Shown: positions 57,517-64,000 of the stretch, one piece after another
Layout of the letters: each line of letters opens with the position of its first letter
Position numbering within the stretch: the stretch's first letter is position 1
DNA from: Nannobrachium achirus
Lineage: Eukaryota; Chordata; Actinopteri; Myctophiformes; Myctophidae
Length of the DNA stretch: 64,000 nucleotides
Assembly: GCA_963921795.1 (NCBI GenBank)
Contig: OY997647.1
Span: 60,352,357-60,416,356, forward strand
Direction: 5' to 3'
Notes under the pieces: generated by a model
The model's database searches: none
Told to the model about the DNA's origin: nothing
What the model saw: the letters and a program-made list of their open reading frames with translations, nothing else
Program-made: the position numbers and the translations under genes

Positions 57517-57947
57517 GATGGGACGATATGAAAATTTCATATCACGATTATTGTGACCAAAGAAATCACGATTTATGATATTATCACGATAATGAAAATC
57601 CATTATCCTGGGGTGGAACATTTGCCAAAAAATAGCAGATCTACAATTTCACAACGCGTCACGGTTGTGACGCGTTGTGAGCTTGTAAATCGGCAATTTT
57701 TTGGCTAAGTCATTTGATAGAGAGTGGAAAAAAAAGACTATCAAGTATGTGATTTATGAGTACCTTTTACCTATTCTAGAGAGTTTAAGTGGTACCGGAT
57801 ATGCAGCTCGTCAAATAAAAGGTGAAGAATTGATCCCAGTGCATGACGGAGGACGATATCACGATGAAAATTAAATATCCACAATACGATTATCGCAAGT
57901 GTTTTTTATCACGATAAACGATAATATTGCGTATCGTCCCATCCCTA
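57513..57947 (+). mobile_element. Family C hAT MITE inserted in a CA microsatellite
   Basis: CAGGGATGGGACGATATGAA to TATCGTCCCATCCCTA with CA repeats on both sides (duplication ACACACAC is compatible but not provable). The hairpin 57622-57705 is complete with TTGCCAAAAAATAGC flank. Confidence 0.88.
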
Positions 57948-57961
57948 ACACACACACACAC

Positions 57962-58047
<86 letters not shown>
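57948..58047 (+). repeat. (CA)n microsatellite, right part
   Basis: A CA run with one CG interruption. Confidence 0.95.
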
Positions 58048-58051
<4 letters not shown>

Positions 58052-58324
58052 AGAGACCCGTCGTGGTCCGTTTGGTGTGGATGTAGCCGAGGTGTTAAGG
58101 TCTGTGTGACTGTGCCTATGGGGCTTTCATGGAATGTGACATCCATAATGCAGATGCTGGCTACGGGGAGAAAGAGTGAGCGTTCTGTTCCCCCCCTTCT
58201 GGCTTTCAGAATAATCTCTCCAAGGGGAGCGGGTGGGAGAGGGGAGGTGGGGGTTCTCTTTGCAGACGGGGTGGGAATACAGGCCCAGTAGGTGAGCCAT
58301 GCTCCCTTTCAGAATCAAAGGGAG

Positions 58325-58888
58325 CAGGGACGTGCTGGCCATTGGGAAAAGCAGGACAACTCCCGAACGGCCGGTTCATTCCCAGCCAGTCCAGGCCGGC
58401 CATTAGGAAAAAAACAAAAATAAAATGTCGGCCTTTGTTCCATTTTGGGGGCTGGGCGGCCAACAAAGTAAATCGTCACTGTCGGGCAGAAACCTCGTAT
58501 CTCCAAGTTTCAAATTTGTAATCTTTTTCGCAAAGCAAAGCCCTGCTTCATCATACAAGGCTGTTGCACAAAAGTAGTGAAAACAGCAGATCTACAAGCA
58601 CACAACGCCTCGCACCGCGAGGCGTTGTATGCTTGTCGATCGGCTGTTTTCACTAGTTTAAATCATTTTTAAAATGATAAATAAATACAAAACAAACGGT
58701 TTTGGACGCACAAGGTTTCCACCCGACAATGACGAAATATAACTCATGTAATTGTCCCACTGGCTTGTCACTCTGTCACAAATCTTTGAGTAGCAGCAGC
58801 GCTATAGAGAGAGATCTCTCTATAGCGCGCAATGAGGGCCTCTACAACTCTTTTTCCCGGGCTGAACCAGGGGCCCAGCATGTCCCTG
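58325..58888 (+). mobile_element. Family G hAT MITE with perfect duplication
   Basis: CAGGGACGTGCTGGCCATTG to GGCCCAGCATGTCCCTG; AAAGGGAG at 58317-58324 and 58889-58896. Hairpin 58574-58656 complete (loop CTCGCACCGCGAGG). Confidence 0.95.
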
Positions 58889-59035
58889 AAAGGGAGAAAC
58901 GCAGGGAGGAGGGAGGCCAACTGATTGACATGCAGAGATGAAGCTAAAGTGTCTGTTTGGGTGTCCTTTGATCGACAGCTCCATTCTCCACCCTGGCCCC
59001 TGTCAGGCTGTCACCACAGATAATTGCATCATGGG

Positions 59036-59567
59036 CAGGGGCGTCGCACCAAATTCTGGTCCCTGGGTACAAGGATTCACTGTGGGCCCCCCATGAATGA
59101 TCTTATTTTGTGCTTTAACTATTGAAAAATAGCAGACATGCAAGCTCGAGCTTGTAGATCTGCTATTTTTGAAAAGTCTTTGAATATTTCAAATCCTTCT
59201 AAGGTTTTCTGAAAAATCGATGTTTCTATGTCAGTGGTGCTCAAACTTTGATGTGAAGGACCCCCAAAATTATATCTATTTGGCCACGGACCCCCATCTC
59301 AAAATATGTAGTTCCAGGGACCCCCCAGAAGCAACATTTGAGTTACAAAAAATACATAATTTATATTCAAAGTTTTGCGCACATTTTCACGACTTTTCAA
59401 AAATAGCAGATCTAAAAGCTTGCAGCGCGGCACTGTGAGCTTGTAGATCTGCTATTTTTCAATAGCTAAAGTATAAAATAATTCCAGGCCCCTCCACCTT
59501 GGGCCCTGGTAACTCAGTCCCACTCCCCCCCCCCCCCCCCCCCCCCTCCCCCCTTGTGACGCCCCTG
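59036..59567 (-). mobile_element. Family B hAT MITE
   Basis: CAGGGGCGTCGCACCAAATT to TTGTGACGCCCCTG; flanks ATCATGGG/ATCATGGA. Hairpins 59122-59172 (short) and 59397-59462. A poly-C tract (59525-59546) lies inside the right end. Confidence 0.9.
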
Positions 59568-59867
59568 ATCATGGAAGCACTTTCAGCCCTCTCATCAACT
59601 ATTCATGACACAGTCTCTGCACTGCTACGGCTGACCTCTGGTGGTCGTAGGCCGGATTATTGGGAGAGCGATAAAATCGAGGCTCAGCAACTTGAGGCCC
59701 CTTTCAACAGTGTGTTTGTCTAATCTGCAATCTTGAACCAATGTCTTTGCTCTTGATGATATAGTGGGTCAGTCACCTCCAAACTCCAGTGCAAGCATCC
59801 ATAGATAGCTGGTAGCTAGCAGTATAACTCTTATGTTCACTAGAAGGCAGAAATCCACACCTCTACT

Positions 59868-60665
59868 TTAAAGGGGCCACACCATGCTTTTAAAAATATA
59901 TATTTTATATAAATATTGCTCCATAATACGGTTTTATACAGGTTTTAGCCTAAACAACCACTCAGATATTGACATTTCGTGTTCTGTCTGTTTCTAATTC
60001 CAAGCCATTTCAGATGCAATACCAAAATGCCCTTTGTTGGCAACGGGGCGCTGTCTTTGGGCTAAAATTGGAACAATAGAATATATCCTCCCAAAAAGTA
60101 CCGTCCCCTTCTCGAGGGGGCACAATAGGAAATGAGCCCCTTTGTGACATGAGCAAGGGGCCGATTTCAAAAGAGTACCGTTCAGACACGCCCATTCAGA
60201 AAATCACTGAAATGAAAGGCAAGGCTTAGAGTTAATGAATGCTTTTTTTTTTTTTTTCTGGGAGAAACTGGGAAGACCAAAAAACAAGAAAGAAATTAAA
60301 AAATCAAACCCAATGTGAAGTGAGCGGTGGGCGTGCTTGCACAACGTCTTCAATTGGTAATTGGTGATGTAATACAGGCTACACACACACGCACATTGCT
60401 ATGGCAAAACGCTGAGGAAAACACACTGTTATGGCAAAACGCTGAGGAAAAGTGGCTACAGATAGTGGCTACAGATAATTGGTGATGTAATATGATGTAA
60501 TATGGCTACACACACGCACACATATTGCTATGGCAAAAGGCTGAGGAAAACACATTGCTATGGCAAAACGCTGAGGAAAAGTGGCTACAGACACACGCAC
60601 AGCCACTCTTAGGAGCGGTTTACCACCGCTCAGACAATGTGAAATTCATGGTGTAGTCCCTTTAG
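59868..60665. mobile_element. TTAA-type element of about 800 bp with internal minisatellite
   Basis: TTAAAGGGGCCACACCATGC and CATGGTGTAGTCCCTTTAG are inverted. Inside, GCTATGGCAAAACGCTGAGG units repeat four times (60390-60590). Confidence 0.65.
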
Positions 60666-61018
60666 AGTTCAAGTTGTGTCTGTTTTGGGCGGGCAGCCCG
60701 ATCATCATGCTTAAATATGGAAACGCCTGACGCCACAGCACAGCAGGCGTCTTGCAAATCAGTGCCATTAGAAACGGCTGACATCTGCGCAGTTGTTTGG
60801 CAAAGGTTTCTGTCATATGTGATGTCAGACCAGAGCTAGATCAGTGAGATGGAGAGACAGGAGAGAGGGAGGCAGAGAGGGTGAAGGAGAGGGGGAGAGA
60901 GGGAAGAGAGAGGGAGGCAGAGAGGGTGAAGGAGAGTGGAAGGATGAGTGTGATGTCAGACCAGAGCTCCATGTGAGGCAGTGCCTCTTTCACCCATTTA
61001 ATAATAGGGAATTTATGG
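60666..61018. other. Intron with duplicated GA-rich minisatellite
   Basis: GAGAGGGAGGCAGAGAGGGT with GAAGGAGAG occurs twice (about 60862 and 60907). TGTGATGTCAGACCAGAGCT is also duplicated (60820, 60949). Confidence 0.7.
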
Positions 61019-61582
61019 CAGTGTTCATTTTGTCGACTAAAACTATGACGAAAAATGTTTGTCGACTGCGTTTTCTTCACTGACGAAAACTAAATAAAAA
61101 GTAAGCTGTGCTGACTAAAACTAATTAAGACATGAGACATTAAATATATATTGACAATTTCGTCAACAAAATAAAAACTTGACTAAAACGTTATGGAGGG
61201 ACTAGTGGAAAAGAGAGTCATTTTGTGTTTGGTTGCTCTCAGGTGTTGCTGTTGCCTGCTGAAAATAGCAGATCTACATGCTCACAACGTGTCGCGCTGC
61301 GACGCGTTGTGAGCTTGTAGATCAGCTATTTTCAGCACTCAACCAAGTGTAAAATCAGCCATTAAAATGCCGCGTATTTTGGCAAGGCCTGCCAAAATAC
61401 ATTTTAGTTGACTAAATCAACTGTAGATTTAGTTGCCTAAAATCGTATGATATTTAGTCGACTAAAATTAGACTAAAACTAAAACTTTTCAGGTGACTAA
61501 ATTATGACTAAAACTAAAATACATTTTATTCCAAAGACTATGACTAAAACTTAATCAAAATTTGATGTAAAAAACAACACTG
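61019..61582 (+). mobile_element. Family Q hAT MITE
   Basis: CAGTGTTCATTTTGTCGACT to AAAAACAACACTG, duplication ATTTATGG/ATTTAAGG. The hairpin 61256-61337 is complete with TGCTGAAAATAGC / GCTATTTTCAGCA flanks. Confidence 0.88.
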
Positions 61583-62630
61583 ATTTAAGGAGCCCTTTCT
61601 ACTACTGCGACGCGAGGCAGGACTACGGCTGCTATGACGCAAACATCCGTCGGCGACGGGGTCCCACCCCTTTTACCGAACGCTTTGGTTCCCATGGCGA
61701 CGCGTCTGTACAGCAGACGTTTTAGGCAGCAACGTGGAAAGGGAGCTTCCAGGGTAGTACAGACGGCTGCTACGGCAGCAGGTTCATCCATCGAGCGCTG
61801 ATCATTTCCGGTTGCCGTTTGTCATCTGCCGTAGCCGTCCAAAGCTTAAATAGCCTAATAACCCAGCCACTGCTGGGTACCAAAATCTGAACATGCTCAC
61901 TGACGAGTTGTCAGCGCTGTTCGGCCGCGTTTTGTCCTTGCATAGTCATTTGTGTCCCAGCGCGGCTGACGGCTAGTCATTGCATTTTTTCTCATTTTCA
62001 TTTTTTCATTTCACTTGAAAGCTGGGGATCATAGCTACAAAATGATATATTGGTTGTGGAGATTGACCCAACAGTTTTGAAGATATGGCTTATAGAATGA
62101 TGCCATGCTACTTTTGAGATATTCAAGTTCTAAATAAATGTCTAACCTGCAAATGACCTGACGATCTCTCACATTAATTAAAAAAAAGTCTTAAAAGAGT
62201 TAAGCTCTGGCGTATAAGTGAAATTTAGCCTAGATATTTTGAGATGCATTTGTGGCTTTTTCATTTTAGAAAAAACAAACAAAAAAAACATATTAGCAGT
62301 AGTGAAAAAACCTGCCTTACGAAATGACTGCCCCTCAGTCACGCTGAGTGAATACATTTTTTATTCAGTTGTTTGTGGAAAAGGATGAAGCAGTTGTGAT
62401 GTTCCGGGGGTCGTTGTCTCTGAAGTCTTTCGGTGAGGACTGGAGGTCATTGTCTATACCTTAGCCCGCAGGGAGACGTTTAATAAAATATGAGCCTTAG
62501 TGTCTCACAAGGAAATGCACTTGGTGGCATGCTAGACATACCATTAATGTCTTGTGTTCCATAATCCGTGCAGGCAAGAGCTATATTTTCTTTGTGCACA
62601 TAAATATTTAGAAATCCCAAAATCTACTGT
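61583..62630. other. Intron, no gene
   Basis: Nothing recognised. The GC-rich part at 61600-61800 has a reverse open frame (61585-61791) without a recognised domain. Confidence 0.55.
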
Positions 62631-62812
62631 GTAAAGGCCCATTCCCACTGGGCCAGATAACAGATAAAAAAAATCTCTTTCGCCAGATATTTTTCCATTG
62701 AAGTGGATTGTAGGTACAGATAAAAAAGACATGTCCCAGATTAAAAAATATATACAGTATATATCTGTGACAGATATATATTTTTTTATCTGTATCTACC
62801 ATTGGGCCTTAA
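62631..62812. mobile_element. Small TTAA-like palindromic MITE
   Basis: GTAAAGGCCCATTCCCACTG and CATTGGGCCTTAA are inverted. GGTACAGATAAAAAA and TTTTTTATCTGTATC are inverted inside. Confidence 0.6.
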
Positions 62813-63154
62813 CTTTCTGGAAGTCTTTTTCACGGCCCCAAAGAAATAGCGTGACACTTTTGTTTGAACAATGTAGTGGTTTGTTTATTTTAATTAAAAA
62901 TGTATTTTAAAAACCCTCCCTTTTTAAACTCTGGACCTTGTGAAGGATGTTTGGAATGAGGTTAGCCAACGGATTGGACACAGTGGCAGTGGCTGATGTA
63001 CTGTAGGCGGAAAGGGCGATGGGGTCAGGCAAAGGAAATGCTAGGTTGTGGTTGGTGTGAAGAAAAGACTGTAAACTTTTCCATGTGCTCCAGTAGGACG
63101 ACAGGATGGGGTTGGCGAGGCCCTGGGGAATGAATGGTATGCTGGGCTCGGAGG
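62813..63154. other. Intron, no gene
   Basis: Nothing recognised. The reverse open frame (62907-63173) is not supported by any domain. Confidence 0.5.
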
Positions 63155-63450
63155 CAGGGGTGTCGCACCACATTCTGGGCCCTGGCCTGGGTACAAGGAT
63201 TCACTCACATTTTGTGCTTTAACTTTTGAAAAATAGCAGATATACAAGCTCGAGCTTGTAGATATGCCATTTTTTGAAAGATCTTGAAAAAAGTCTTTGA
63301 ATATTTCAAATCCTTTTTTTGTCCCGTTTTTTGAAAAACCTATGTTTCTATGTCAGTGGTGCTCAAACTTTTTCATGTGAAGGACCCCCCAAAATGATAT
63401 GTAGGCCTATTTGGCCACGGACGCCCATCTCAAAATATGTAGTTCCAGTA
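63155..63450 (-). mobile_element. Family B element, right part missing
   Basis: CAGGGGTGTCGCACCACATT, hairpin 63226-63276 (short), GGTGCTCAAACTTTTTCATG and CCATCTCAAAATATGTAGTT in family order. It stops at about 63450. Confidence 0.8.
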
Positions 63451-64000
63451 GTCCGGGAGGCAGGCCCAGCCCTCATAATGTCCTCTGCTTACTTTTTTTC
63501 ACTATTATTTCCTGTTAGCATATACCTTGGGCCATCACAAGTTCATACTGAACACCCCCAACTCGGGGCCGTTTGGTCGCAGGGGCCCAAAAACCCATTT
63601 TTTGGTACCTGTCTCTGGCGAAATTATGTAAATGTATAAAATAATTCACTAAAATTACATACATTTTCACACACGTATGAAATTTGGTATGGAGTATCCT
63701 GACACATAGGGGTAAGTGGCAAAATAGGATTATAGTGCTTACTACCAATGTATTTTAAGATATCACCCTCAACATCCCCAGAAACACAATAAAATTGCTG
63801 TCCGCTTGACACATTATCATCAAATATGATCATTTTCAAGCAGGTTATGGTGAATATAATGACCTCTCCTGTATATAGAAAACCTCCCACATTCATAAGC
63901 TTCAATTTGAGCCCAAGATGATCTTCTCATCTTCAGAATTACTGTTTCTGTAGCCAAAATACTGCACTATAGCTCAAATCGGAGAAAATATAATATTCAG
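63451..64000. other. Intron, no gene recognised
   Basis: No STT3B exon or repeat family was recognised to the window end. Confidence 0.5.

Overview
This window is vertebrate, almost certainly teleost fish, genomic DNA. Only two short stretches can be supported as host coding sequence. Both belong to STT3B, a catalytic subunit of the endoplasmic-reticulum oligosaccharyltransferase, on the + strand. One exon (21632-21919, 96 codons) and the next (54062-54127, 22 codons) join in phase 0 into one continuous reading frame. The window therefore holds a 32.1 kb intron plus parts of two more large introns, one upstream (at least 21.6 kb) and one downstream (at least 9.9 kb). Coding sequence is 354 of 64,000 bases. 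No RNA gene, CRISPR array or prokaryotic feature was seen. The teleost call rests on the STT3B sequence, Rex3/RTE-like LINE tails, tRNA-headed SINEs and the style of the hAT and TTAA elements. No species is claimed.

The rest is a dense, nested set of mostly non-autonomous transposons and microsatellites. Families were separated by their termini and target duplications and given letters here. hAT-like families (8-bp duplications, CAGGG.. or TAGGG.. ends) are B, C, E, F, G, J, Q, R, S, U, W, X, Y and Z. TTAA-duplicating families (piggyBac/Kolobok style) are A, K, L, M, N, V and several single elements. H has a Helentron-like architecture. There is one internally deleted Tc1-like element, two 5'-truncated RTE/Rex3-like LINE copies and two tRNA-derived SINEs. 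Nesting goes three deep twice: 22758-25520 and 27866-29458.

The most unusual pattern is a short palindromic module built on GATCTACAAGC. Its arms run inward to a GC-rich loop and outward to AATAGC/GCTATT. I count by eye about 36 two-armed and at least 15 one-armed copies, roughly one per 1.2 kb. It sits inside at least ten families whose ends and target duplications are otherwise unrelated (A, B, C, E, F, G, Q, R, S, W). Two elements switch family exactly at this module (4318-4893 and 49434-49720). This suggests that the hairpin is an exchange point or a parasite of other transposons.

Transposons and microsatellites also touch the STT3B splice sites. A hAT MITE end supplies the sequence just upstream of the first exon's acceptor. 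The 66-bp exon sits between a (CT)21 acceptor tract and a (CA)50 tract 15 bases after its donor.
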